From Jackrogersella multiformis (taxonomy: Eukaryota > Ascomycota > Sordariomycetes > Xylariales > Hypoxylaceae), in assembly GCA_902806575.1 (NCBI GenBank), contig CADCXD010000018.1, positions 4,092,001 through 4,156,000 on the forward strand: a DNA stretch of 64,000 nucleotides, read 5' to 3'. The position numbers and the translations under genes were made by a program. Positions 33,075 to 43,012 of this stretch are shown in pieces; the first letter of the stretch is position 1; every line of letters starts with the position of its first letter. Under the pieces are notes generated by a model. The model saw only the letters and a program-made list of their open reading frames with translations. It searched no databases and was not told where the DNA came from.

Positions 33075-34481
33075 TTATGGCCACATGCCATCCCACATGT
33101 AGAGCCAACCTTCCCAGTACTTTTCATAGTTGCCCACGAGATACGAAAGCCCGTCTCCGTCTGTGCCCACTTTGTAGGGTCTCGTGTACAAGCCTCCCGT
33201 CCTTAGATGCCGCTTCATAGCCGTGTAAGTTGAGAAACTGCTCGGCATCGTGCCCACAAAGAAGTCGCTGCCTAGGAGAACGACGAAATCAATCAGACCC
33301 TGCTGATCCCAGCTCAAAGACTCTAGCTCTTCTAGGTCTTCCTCTTCTAATAGATCTGTCTTGCTGACGACCCTCATCTGCGCCATTTCGATGGCCGCGC
33401 CTGCAAAGTTCGCCGCCTCCAAAGGGTCTCCCGTGGCTATATATGCCACTTCGAACCCTCGCTTAGTGGCTTGCTTCAGGTAAGCCTCGGTTTGAGTATT
33501 ATACGTGGGCCAGAAGCCCAGAGCGTCGCTTTCTGTCCTCAAGTGTACCCCGAGGAACTTGCCATCCTTGACTCCATTAGCCTCCGCGTAAGCATGCATC
33601 CTCTTCAACGCCGTTTTCCCTAGGCGGATTAACCGGTCGTTGAATCTAAGGATGTTACCAAAGGTATTCGCAAACTCGGGCCCATCGCGGTAGATCTGCC
33701 AGTCCCATAGTACACCCCAGTTGAAGCGGATTAGTCGCGGGTGATCCTGAGAAGGCGGGGATTGGCCATTTTTAGAGTCGTTCAGCCATTTGCGGAATTT
33801 GTCGCCGAAGCGATCTGTATGGCGATTCTGATCTCTCCAATCGCACCCTTCGCGATTACCAAATTTCTTTGGTGTGATATGTTCGATGTTGGGCTTACTA
33901 CCTACACCTGGTATATCCCTAATGTCGTCGAAAAGGGTAATCTGGGGGCAGTTGGCAGCGAAAGCATCTTTGAAATGCTTCTCGTCAAACATGTAATCGA
34001 ACGGCAGGTAGTCGGTGAAAAGATCAGCGAGGTCTGTCTCGTTGCGCTTTCGAATCTTAGGCAAGACGAGACCGGTGGCGCCAGCTTCGAGTCCATATCG
34101 TAGGCAGGTCTGGATATAATTTCTTATATTACCGATGCCTCCGGAGTTATTGTCGCAGATGTATACTAGGCCCTGTACCCATGTAGCCTCATTGCATACC
34201 CTTTGTAAAGGCCAGCCGACGAAGGGCGAATCGGGAGCTGATAAGTCGACGTCATTATGTGATAGAATGGGGGGACTAAGGGAAGGCGGAGGTGACGACG
34301 ACGACGACGACGACGACGATGATGCAGCGCCTCGGACGGCTGCGACATCAAGCCACTTGTCGATGGAAGGACGAGGGGCACGGAAAGTCCATGCCGCGAG
34401 GAGAAGGGCGATGCAGACGACCGGTAAGAGGAGATTTCGACGCGGCATGAAGCCTACAAGTGTCTGATAGCCAATGGCCAT
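33075..34481 (-). CDS. O-fucosyltransferase-like type II membrane protein
   Basis: Single exon, 468 aa. A short cytosolic tail and one signal anchor (about 17-33, LLPVVCIALLLAAW) precede a Ser/Pro stem and a lumenal domain, the layout of a Golgi glycosyltransferase. The domain shows features of the GDP-fucose O-fucosyltransferase fold: GGIGNIRNYIQTCLRYG near the start, FLGVHLRTESDALGFW (conserved His-x-Arg), YIATGDPLEAANF, and near the end FVVLLGSDFFVGTMPSSFS. The donor and acceptor are inferred only from fold resemblance. The stem contains a ten-serine run encoded by a TCG/TCA microsatellite. The ATG at 34,481 is used; the Met at residue 12 would also leave the anchor intact. Confidence 0.75.
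   Translation of the reverse strand: MAIGYQTLVGFMPRRNLLLPVVCIALLLAAWTFRAPRPSIDKWLDVAAVRGAASSSSSSSSSSPPPSLSPPILSHNDVDLSAPDSPFVGWPLQRVCNEATWVQGLVYICDNNSGGIGNIRNYIQTCLRYGLEAGATGLVLPKIRKRNETDLADLFTDYLPFDYMFDEKHFKDAFAANCPQITLFDDIRDIPGVGSKPNIEHITPKKFGNREGCDWRDQNRHTDRFGDKFRKWLNDSKNGQSPPSQDHPRLIRFNWGVLWDWQIYRDGPEFANTFGNILRFNDRLIRLGKTALKRMHAYAEANGVKDGKFLGVHLRTESDALGFWPTYNTQTEAYLKQATKRGFEVAYIATGDPLEAANFAGAAIEMAQMRVVSKTDLLEEEDLEELESLSWDQQGLIDFVVLLGSDFFVGTMPSSFSTYTAMKRHLRTGGLYTRPYKVGTDGDGLSYLVGNYEKYWEGWLYMWDGMWP
34293..34325. repeat. GAC/GAT microsatellite inside a coding region
   Basis: About ten GAC/GAT triplets on the plus strand, read as serine codons in the stem of the O-fucosyltransferase-like protein. 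Length variation here would change the serine run without shifting the frame. Confidence 0.85.
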
Positions 34482-35670
34482 CTTTCAAGAAAAGGGTCGC
34501 ACCAAGGCAGGTAGAAATAGGAATGGTCTAGGCCGAGGTAGACCGGAACAAGGGGTGGACCCGTGGGAACCTAATGTGGCTGCGGCTGGTTCCGCACCCC
34601 CCTTGCCGAGTTAATGTTGACGACCTCGAACAACGATTATTGAGTTCCAAGGTTGTATATACCTATAATGTACATGTATGTATGCTGAAGTGTTACCCTA
34701 GGTAGGTAGGTATTTAGGTCAGTTGTAAAGAAGTTGGTATCCAAATATTTGGAAGGTTTATTTCTAAGATTACCTGCCGGTACCTACCTAGGTAGGTAAG
34801 ATAAGATCCTATCGATGTTCCTGGGCAGGTTTACCTCTGAGGCAAGATCATCTGCCAATTGACCCCGGTTTCCGCAAACTCAAAAATGGTCCTTGCCGAC
34901 TTCCGAATCTAGGACATCCACGCCTTCCAAATCGATTAAGGATTCCGTCGAGATATAAAAAATATACCTATCTACAAGGTATAAAGAAGGTATGCCTTGG
35001 GTATCTAGGTATAATGTAGTTATGTAAATTATCATATGCCTATGGTGCCTAGAGTTGGAAAAAAAAAAAAAAAAGGGGGTCAGTATGAAGGGTTGATTTG
35101 ACGCTGATATTGCTGATATATAAATCTAGAACAGATTGATCATACTGATCATACTGATCATATTGTCACCCATAGTACTACATCGATCCTAGTAGGCGTT
35201 AGTATGACGACGCACAACCTCTCGCTTTAACCAAGACTCGCGACGAAGTTCTTTAGTAGCATGAGCTAGCACAAAGGCATGGTACCTAGGTAGATACTAT
35301 CTGATTTACGTATCAGTACCCAGGTGGTATTCCGTCACACAAGCCGTCCACCAACGGGTATTTGCAGCATCATACATAGGTACCTGTTGCTGTAGTTTAA
35401 TTAGGTACCATAGCACAGACTTTGCCAATCTCAAATAAGGAACACTAGGAATTGATCCTCAAGTTACCTAGCCTAAGTGGTTTCATTGATTATCCGTTAC
35501 GCCTCGACTCTCATAACCTAGCCAATACATGGTAGCATGCGTAGTCTCACCACTCGTCCTGGCCCTCTCTCCGATAAGGTTGACTAACATGCCCCGTACC
35601 CCATCGTATCTGTAAGGTGGTAAGATGAAGAAAAAGCTCCTTGGACATTGCGTGGGCTGAATATAGCGAT
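34482..35670. other. Intergenic region with palindromes and short repeats
   Basis: CCTAGGTAGG clusters lie at 34,695-34,715 and 34,780-34,800, and an A16 tract at 35,059-35,074. Three 9-bp TGATCATAC units are at 35,137-35,163. GGTACC words recur at 35,280-35,410. No gene seen. Confidence 0.5.
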
Positions 35671-37418
35671 TTAGGCCTTAGCAATCCAACCAGAATTAAT
35701 GAAGAAGTCAAAGATTCGGCTTCCCTTCTGCGAGTCCAATCGAGATATCTCTTTTACCTGCTTCTTCTTTAGCGCGCCGTTGCCCTTGAGACCTTCCTTG
35801 AACACCTGTTCTTTAATCATCAGGTACGGTTTTGGTTGTATTCGGCAAACCTTGCACAACTCGACTTCTTCCGGTGTGAGGAGATGCAGATCCGGTGCAT
35901 CGTCTTGAGTGAAAGCAAGCGGCTGTACGCCCGAAATGGGCTGAGAAACAAACTTCTGCTTCCCCGGGGTTAAGACCCCATTGGTCGCAGTCCCGTTGAC
36001 CCCATTGGCATGCCCGTTGGTGAGGGGCTTGGGCTCGCCATTCACAGGACCATCTGGGGCGCTTTGGGGTGTGGTTCCAGTTGCGGCGGGTCGAAATGGG
36101 AGTTCGGGGGCAACAAGCAGGGCAGCGCCGCTGGGAGGTTCCGGCTGAATGTTCTGCTTGGAGCGCTGCGCTGAGGCGAGTCGTTCCCGGTCCATCGAGC
36201 CCATGGGTATTGTCTTCTGGATGCGCTGAGCTTTCTCCTGTTCGTATTTCTCCCCGCTGTGAAGATCCCCAATCTTCGCGTTTCTCCATTCCTGCAACTG
36301 CGCGATTGCCTGTCGCAAGTTCAACTCGTCAACAAGCCCCTGGCAGAACGACTCAAAGTCGTCATGGTTCATCATGCGCGCAAATGGCTTAGCCTTATTC
36401 AAAATGTCTCGCTCTTCCTTCGTCCTCTTCTTCTCCTGTTTGCTATTCTCGCGATAGTCTAGCAAGTTGTGTTCGAAGATGACTTTCTTGCGTTCCACGC
36501 GCTGGGTTAAGCGGCAATTGTAAATATCCATAACAGTGAGCTTGAGTTCCATCTCCGGTTCGAGGTCTCCCGTGCGGGGATTGACGCCGTCGCCGGGGTC
36601 AAACTGCATTAATTGAACCGCCTCCTCAGCCTCGTTAGCATACTCGGTCTCAAATTCGAGTCGGCCGGGCATATATCCTTGGATCTCGTGGCACGAAGGC
36701 ACGCTAGCCGTTGGCTTCGTCTTCGGCGGCATCGGCGGTGCGTTTTTCTGCGCTTCCCTTCGCTCCTCGATCCTTCGCTTCTTGCGCGCTTGGAATTCCT
36801 CGCGAGATATCTCCTGCGCCAGCTCCATGTCGGAAGGTTTGCATCGTTCCGGAAGCGGGAAAGATGGCGAATTTACATATACTCTGAGGTAGTGATCTCG
36901 GACCTCGTCCTTGTGGCGGTAACCGCCAATATGGTCGGCAATATCGGCCCATGATCCAAGTCCGTAGGTCTCACAACCCTCTAGTAGTAGTAGCTCCTCA
37001 TCCGCGCCCCAGTCTCTATCGAATATCGGAAAGGAGTTCTGTTCGATGACCTTGAAGGGATGCGTGGCGGCTTGATGGGGACCACTAGCGGCGCCGCTGG
37101 CGAAGCACTGGACACAAAGATCGTAATCGTTGCATGCGCTGTGAGCGCATCGTATCCGTACCTGCAGAAGCCGAACCACATTAGCGACAGGACTAGTAGA
37201 TGGAGAGTTTACGCATAGGTAAGGAAATGAATGTGGGATGTAGGGTGATTACGGCGCATGAAGATATCGACTCGGAGATCGGATGGGAAGGGTGGAGAAT
37301 ATCAATAGAAGAAAGGCGCGCATACCGTGGATGTAATATCTGCAGAGCAGACATCGCAGACATATTTGACACCACCTTCACCGCCCCTGGTGGCCGTCTT
37401 CTTGCGGATGACACCCAT
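35671..37418 (-). CDS. ADA2: ADA2 transcriptional adaptor (SAGA complex)
   Basis: Adaptor subunit that activates the Gcn5 acetyltransferase in SAGA/ADA complexes. Exons on the minus strand are 37418-37326 (31 codons) and 37161-35671, giving 527 aa. The 164-nt intron (GTATGC...CTGCAG) lies inside the ZZ zinc finger: the first exon carries CDVC (C21, C24) and the second supplies CAHSACNDYDLCVQC. A SANT domain follows (DRDWGADEELLLLEGCETYG), then the ADA2 central region (PGRLEFETEYANEAEE and ERKKVIFEHNLLDYRE). A Gly/Asn/Pro-rich linker leads to a C-terminal SWIRM domain (LHLLTPEEVELCK to the end). Length and order are those of fungal Ada2. Confidence 0.95.
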
Positions 37419-38285
37419 GTTATTGTCCAGTGTGAACTATTATGATTACGAAGTCCTTGTGGACTTCGTGACTGGGCAGTACAGTGTATAGTTATAATAT
37501 AATAAATTGAGAAGTTGATGATAGAATATCCTCCTCGGTCTCGGTGTCGCTAATGGATGCGGTCGATGGAAAGGATGTTGCGACGATGATGCGGTTACTT
37601 AACAATGATACCTACCTAGCTAGCCTTGGCGGTTGGTTCTTGCTCTCATAAAGGTGTTTACTTAAGAGGTAGGTACGAAGTACTTAGTACCAGGTACTCA
37701 GAGGCTGATTTTACGTGGGGTAGATACCAGGTAACCACACCTGGGCAGTGTTTTAACTTTTAACCAATGGATGTTACCTAGTGTACCTAGGTAGGTTCCT
37801 TCCATATGGACCAGGGCTTGATCTAAAGTTCTTTCCTTGTACATGCACGTAGTTCGGCCGACCGAACCACCGAGATTCCTCCAATTGCATCATAGCATTC
37901 CAGCACCTTCAGGTAAAACTCGGGCGGGGTGGCCGGTTACTTTTTACTCTCGTGCTACCTACCTAGGTAGGTAGCTACAAACTTGGAACCGTATAGGTAG
38001 GAGGTACCTAGTAGGTATCGTACCTAGGTAATTCTTAGAGGCACTCACATTGTCATGAGCAGATAATAATCAAATACGGTACCACAGGCCGTAGCTATCC
38101 GCTTCTTCTAAGCTATTTGTTTGCCCTTTTGCGGTAAATATTTTTCTTATTTCTAGGAGAATTATCCGCCTCTATCTTCAAACTATTTCACGACTCCCCA
38201 GCGCGTGCATCTTCCTAGTTAGGTTAACTATACCGTGTTCGTCTTTTTGTGTACCTACTTGACTGTGTTGATTCTTCCATTTGCA
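37419..38285. promoter_or_regulatory. Divergent promoter region ADA2 / GAL7
   Basis: 870 bases between two divergent start codons. Palindromic CCTACCTAGGTAGG and GGTACCTAG words cluster at 37,605-37,800 and 37,955-38,035. No gene seen and no single operator singled out. Confidence 0.5.
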
Positions 38286-39667
38286 ATGCCCGACAATATT
38301 CTCGATGACATCTCCCACAGGCGCTATAATCCGTTGAGGGGGTCGTGGCTGCTAGTATCACCTCATAGGACGAAGAGGCCATGGCAGTAAGTGTGTCCGT
38401 GTCCGTGTTGGTGTTCCCGTATGGAGTATGGATATCGTCGCTCACTCCGCCTCTTCTTAGGGGCCAGCAAGAAGCGCCGGGTGTCATCACGCTGCCTGAA
38501 TATGACCCAAAGGCAAGCAATCCTCGTTCGCGGCACCGGTCGCCATGTCCAGTATATACGAAGAACCAAGAACACATTTTGCTGACTACGCCAAGTGTTA
38601 CCTGTGTCCCAGAAACTCGCGAGCGCAGGGCGATGCCAACCCCGATTACAGCCAAACGTTCGTGTTCGTCAACGACTATAGCGCCGTGAAAGAGCAGCAG
38701 CAAGACTATGAGGTAGAATCCTCGAGCGATGGTAATTAGCTAGCTCTCGCCCACTTTATAACATATCGTCAAGCTTAGAATGATTCCAGTAGATCTCTCG
38801 TCTTTGCTACTTCGCGCTGAAGGTGTGAAGGGAAAATGCTTCGTCCTTACCTTCTCGCCAAAGCACCATCTTACCCTTGCCGACATGTCTGCCCGGGATA
38901 TCGTCCCCATTATTGAGACTTGGACAAGGATATATGCTACCTATCTCGCGTCGAAAAATCCCCTCTACCAAGTTGCCGCCGGGCTTGACCTCCTTAGCCG
39001 CGAAGCACCATCCGAGTCTCTCGTACCACCGCCATCACAGCAGCTGCGATATATGCAGATCTTCGAGAACAAGGGTGCTGCAATGGGATGCTCGAATCCT
39101 CACCCCCATTGCCAGATCTGGACAACTAGTACCCTGCCGGAGGAACCCGCCGCAGAGGTTGTCAATATGACCAAATACAGAGCCGACCACGGAGGGCGGC
39201 ACCTACTCGGGGACTATGTCAAATTAGAGGTGGAGAAACAGGAGCGCATCGTCTATCAGAACGAGTCCTTCCTGGTAGTCTGTCCTTGGTGGGCGATTTG
39301 GCCATTCGAGGTCATGGTAATTGCCAAGCGACATGTGCGAGGCCTGGTAGACCTCACCGAGCAGGAAAGGTTTGAGTTCGCCGGCGCAATCCAGGAGGTG
39401 ACGAGGAGATACGACAACCTGTTCGAGACAAGCTTCCCGTACAGCTCCGGAATCCACCAGGCTCCTCTGGATGGGACGGAGGAAGAAATTGAGAATAGTT
39501 GGCTCCATATGCACTTCTACCCACCCCTGCTTCGATCGGCCACGGTACGAAAATTCCTGGTCGGGTATGAATTGATGGCGGAACCGCAACGAGATATCAC
39601 TCCTGAACAAGCTGCCGCGAGGCTGAGGGACTGCGCGGGAGAGCTGTACCGCAAAAGGCTCCAATAG
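38286..39667 (+). CDS. GAL7: Galactose-1-phosphate uridylyltransferase
   Basis: Leloir-pathway enzyme that exchanges UMP between UDP-glucose and galactose-1-phosphate in the cytosol. Four exons: 38286-38386, 38461-38512, 38596-38731 and 38793-39667 (387 aa). Exon 1 encodes the family start HRRYNPLRGSWLLVSPHR. Exon 3 begins with the zinc-binding CYLCP (C52, C55). The active site NPHPHCQIW has the HPH triad at 200-202, and HMHFYPPLLRS lies near the C-terminus. The second intron (38513-38595) has a GC donor (AAG/GCAAGC) and a CCAAG acceptor; only that choice restores YDPK-CYLCP. The convergent neighbour is ERG28. Confidence 0.95.
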
Positions 39668-39863
39668 GAAGAGACCAATGCTTACAATTTTGTCAGTAGG
39701 GACGGGAATCGAGACTTATACGTTGGATATATATACCTAGGTAGTTAGTAGTATACATGGCAGTGTCTCGTGGTCTCGTTACTATAACCATTCCTCACGC
39801 ACACCCTTTCACCACTCCACTATATTCGATCATATTCTTCCACCACGGTGTACTCCCTTTAGC

Positions 39864-40448
39864 TCATACTTGGACGTAGAAGCTGTATTGACTACCCATC
39901 CAAGTAATACCGGCAGTAGCAAAAAAGAAGGTGGTGGCGATGGGGCCAAGATATGCCGTCTTGTAGATAGCGAATTCTGAGCCAAAATGCGCAAGCGCAA
40001 CCACGTAGGTCCACATAGTGAGCTGGTAGATGGGAGCTAGATGAAGATAGTAGGCAGCGTAAATGCGCACTATGGCGGAGATGATGGTGTATGTGCCGAA
40101 CAACCTTGCGGCAAGGGGTGTGACCTGGTCCTGAGTGCGAGCTTCTTTGGAGTTAGACGTCGCGGATGCTGGCAAAAGCTTCCGGGTCGAGTCTTCCGGG
40201 TTGAATGTGGCTGATTTGGGGGGTAACGACGGGTTTGGCACGAACTGCCCGTTGTATAAACGCCGCGAAAAGTGTAAGGTCTGATAGTTCTGAAGCGAGT
40301 TACCCACGGCGAGGATGGAGGTCTACGGTTTCGTTAGAAGCGGTGGGAGATATGTAAAAGGGCTAGCTATGTAGGATCAACGTACCACCACTAAATAATA
40401 AGGCAGATAGCCTTCGGAAGAAGGGAGATAATCTTTGAGGATATCCAT
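39864..40448 (-). CDS. ERG28: ERG28 ergosterol biosynthesis scaffold
   Basis: ER membrane protein that tethers the C-4 demethylase complex (Erg25/26/27) in ergosterol synthesis. Exons on the minus strand are 40448-40386 (21 codons) and 40322-39864, giving 173 aa; the intron is GTACGT...CGTAG, 63 nt. The family pattern is clear: LPYYLVVTSILAVGNSLQNY at the exon junction, then LTPLAARLFGTYT-like sequence, ayyl/P-Y-Q-L-T-W helices and FGSEFAIYKTA near the end. A polar insert of about 40 residues (NPEDSTRKLLPASATSN region) lies between the first helix and the core, as in other filamentous fungi. It is divergent from IFA38. Confidence 0.93.
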
Positions 40449-40888
40449 GGCGATATGATGGTCGATGGTAGTGGAACTTGGCTAAATTGGTGGAAGACGA
40501 TCGATCGAATAATTGCTTTCCGAGGTAAGTTTATATATTTGGATACTAGTAGGTAGGTAACTACATATGCCATCAAGGTGTTAAGTACCTATATGTACCT
40601 ATCCAATAAGAAGTATCTAAGTATTGAAGACCCACCTTAGCTTTAGCACGGATCTACGTAAGTACGATACATACCTAGGTAGGTAACACCAACAAGCAAG
40701 AGGCCAAAAACCCCAACAACGCCGCTTTGCGAATTATTAAATTTCGTAATTTTTCTTCTTCTTCTTTTCTTACCACCTTTTTCTTTTAATTGCATATCTG
40801 GGCTGTTAGGTTCCAATAACCTATGAAGAGTATTGAGACTACAAGACGACTTAACGAAGGAACCTAAACTTCCTCGACTACCTCTAAC
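40449..40888. promoter_or_regulatory. Shared divergent promoter ERG28 / IFA38
   Basis: Only 440 bp separate the start codons of two ER lipid-synthesis genes transcribed away from each other. It holds a CCTAGGTAGG palindrome at 40,674-40,685 and a pyrimidine tract (TTCTTCTTCTTC) at about 40,750-40,770, but no sterol-response element I could identify with confidence. Confidence 0.6.
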
Positions 40889-41983
40889 ATGGACTCTGTG
40901 AGCGACTCCATTGGCGATCTCCTCGCGTCTATTCCCCACGGCGTACAATTGACCTTTGCTGGTCTTGGGGCTCTGTTCGTAGCCTCTAAAACCCTAAGCT
41001 TCCTCCATTTATTTTTAAGCACCTTCGTCCTCAGTGGCACCAACGTGAGTCCCCGCATGCTAAGCTTATAGCTTAACTCCATTACGATGCCCTATTTTCC
41101 TCTAACGTTTGCAAACCCCGCCGCGTAGCTTAGGAAATATGGCAAGAAGGGAACTTGGGCTGTGGTGACGGGGGCCTCAGATGGTCTGGGGAAAGAATTT
41201 GCTACTCAACTCGCTGCTAAAGGCTTTAACCTCGTCCTGGTCTCTCGTACTTTATCAAAGCTAGAGGTGCTATCGCAGGAGCTGGAAAGCAAGTTCTCTG
41301 GATTGCAGACGAAAGTGCTTGATATGGACTTTTCCGCCAACGATGATCCCGACTACGCTCGCCTTGCCCAGCTGATCGCCGGTCTTGACATTGGCATTCT
41401 CATCAATAACGTCGGTCAGAGTCACGACATCGCCGTTCCTTTCCTCCTTACCGAGCAGAAGGAGCTCGAGAACATCGTCAACATCAACTGCCTCGGCACT
41501 CTCAAGGTCACCCAGGCCGTCGCCCCGGGCATGCAGGCCCGAAAGCGTGGTTTGATTCTCACAATGGGCAGCTTCGGTGGCTGGATCCCGACACCATATC
41601 TCGCTACTTACTCGGGCAGCAAGGCATTCCTACAGCACTGGTCGTCTGCTCTCGCCGCCGAGCTGAAGCCCAGCAACGTGGACGTCCAGCTCTGCCTAAG
41701 CTACCTCGTCACAACAGCCATGAGCAAGGTTCGACGCGCGAGCTTGTTGATTCCTGGCACGAAACCGTTTGTGCGGGCCGCCCTGGGCAAGGTGGGACTT
41801 GGAGGCTGGCAGGGTATGGCGTATACTTACACACCATTTTGGACTCATGCGTTGATGGCCTGGGTCATCGAGAATACCATTGGTGTTGGCCACCGGTTCG
41901 GTATCTGGGTTAACTTGAAGATGGAAATGGATATCCGGGAACGAGCTCTGAGAAAGGCTGCCCGAAACGCGAAGAAGGAGTAA
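40889..41983 (+). CDS. IFA38: Very-long-chain 3-ketoacyl-CoA reductase
   Basis: ER short-chain reductase that performs the first reduction in very-long-chain fatty acid elongation (yeast Ifa38/YBR159W). Exons 40889-41044 and 41129-41983 give 336 aa; the intron is GTGAGT...CGCGTAG, 84 nt. An N-terminal membrane segment (about 18-45) precedes the Rossmann motif VVTGASDGLGKEFA. Other motifs are INNVGQSH, catalytic S200, and YSGSK with Y213 and K217. The C-terminus ends in ARNAKKE, a lysine-rich tail compatible with ER retention. The family match runs the whole length. Confidence 0.95.
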
Positions 41984-43012
41984 GATATTGTTGGTTATAC
42001 TGAATCGAAGACGAAAGAGCAGTATGAATTTTCATATGGCGCATATATGGAATATGCCATCGCCAGAGTCAACCGGACACGCGTAGAGATGGGTACAGAT
42101 ATGAATGAGTACACTCGAGAATTATCTATTGAATTGTCAATATTTAACACGGTCTAATCTTATGATTTCGAAGGGGAACAAAATTCCGTATTCAGGGATA
42201 TTTATAATATGTAATACTTTCGTAAATATTAGGTACCGATCATTTGGTATGTACATACTACATACATCTACCTACCTACACTTAGGTACCTACATATAGG
42301 TAGGTATGTAAGTACCTAACCTAGTAAATGTGCCTTATCCTTATCGGATTCTCGTCGGAGCAATATGTACGTTGTACCTGCACGTACCGTACCTATTGGA
42401 AGCATCCCTAATCTGTACCCGGGAAATACCCAATGATATGATAGTTCGCCTGGAAATGTATCCACCAAGACTGGTACCTGTTACACCTGTCAAGCTAAAA
42501 TCCTGATTGGGACTGGCGTGTCTAAGTCGCGCAGACCAAAAATAATACCTACCTGCCAGTAGAAGGTTCAGGCAATTGAAGCGCGTGTCGTCCAAAGCTC
42601 CCGCCTTCGAAGAAAAAAAAAATAAGCTACCTACCTTAACATACCTATTTCCAGTTCTAGTGACTACCTAGTCCTTACCTAGCAACTAAAGCTGGAAGCA
42701 ACTTTCGCGTTTATCTGTGAGACAAGCATCTTTTTTGACTTGGACAGAACACAGAATACAGAACAAAATAAATAACACAATCATATTTCCTTCTTACACC
42801 TTCCTGCACCCTCGCCCTTTTAACATTCTAGAGAACCAGCTCGACGTCGCCATTGATGACCCGATAGCATCGCGGTGCCCTTGCCCGCCTGCATTGGCTT
42901 TTCCCTCGTAACCCTAATCAACCAATTATCACCGTCCTTCTCCCTCTCCCTCCCTCCCGCGACCACTACGTCTTCGTCTTCGCGCCTGGTTGTGCACTCA
43001 AGCGCATACACC
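41984..43012. other. Intergenic region upstream of NUP170
   Basis: TACCTACC/GGTAGGTA runs at 42,240-42,320 and shorter ones at 42,630-42,680. The last 150 bases are pyrimidine-rich leader (TCCCTCTCCCTCCCTCCCG). No gene seen. Confidence 0.5.
42240..42320. repeat. TACCTACC / GGTAGGTA repeat cluster
   Basis: Inverted sets of tetranucleotide CCTA and TAGG units around ACTTAGGTACC, capable of pairing with each other. Same word family as the other intergenic clusters. Confidence 0.7.
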
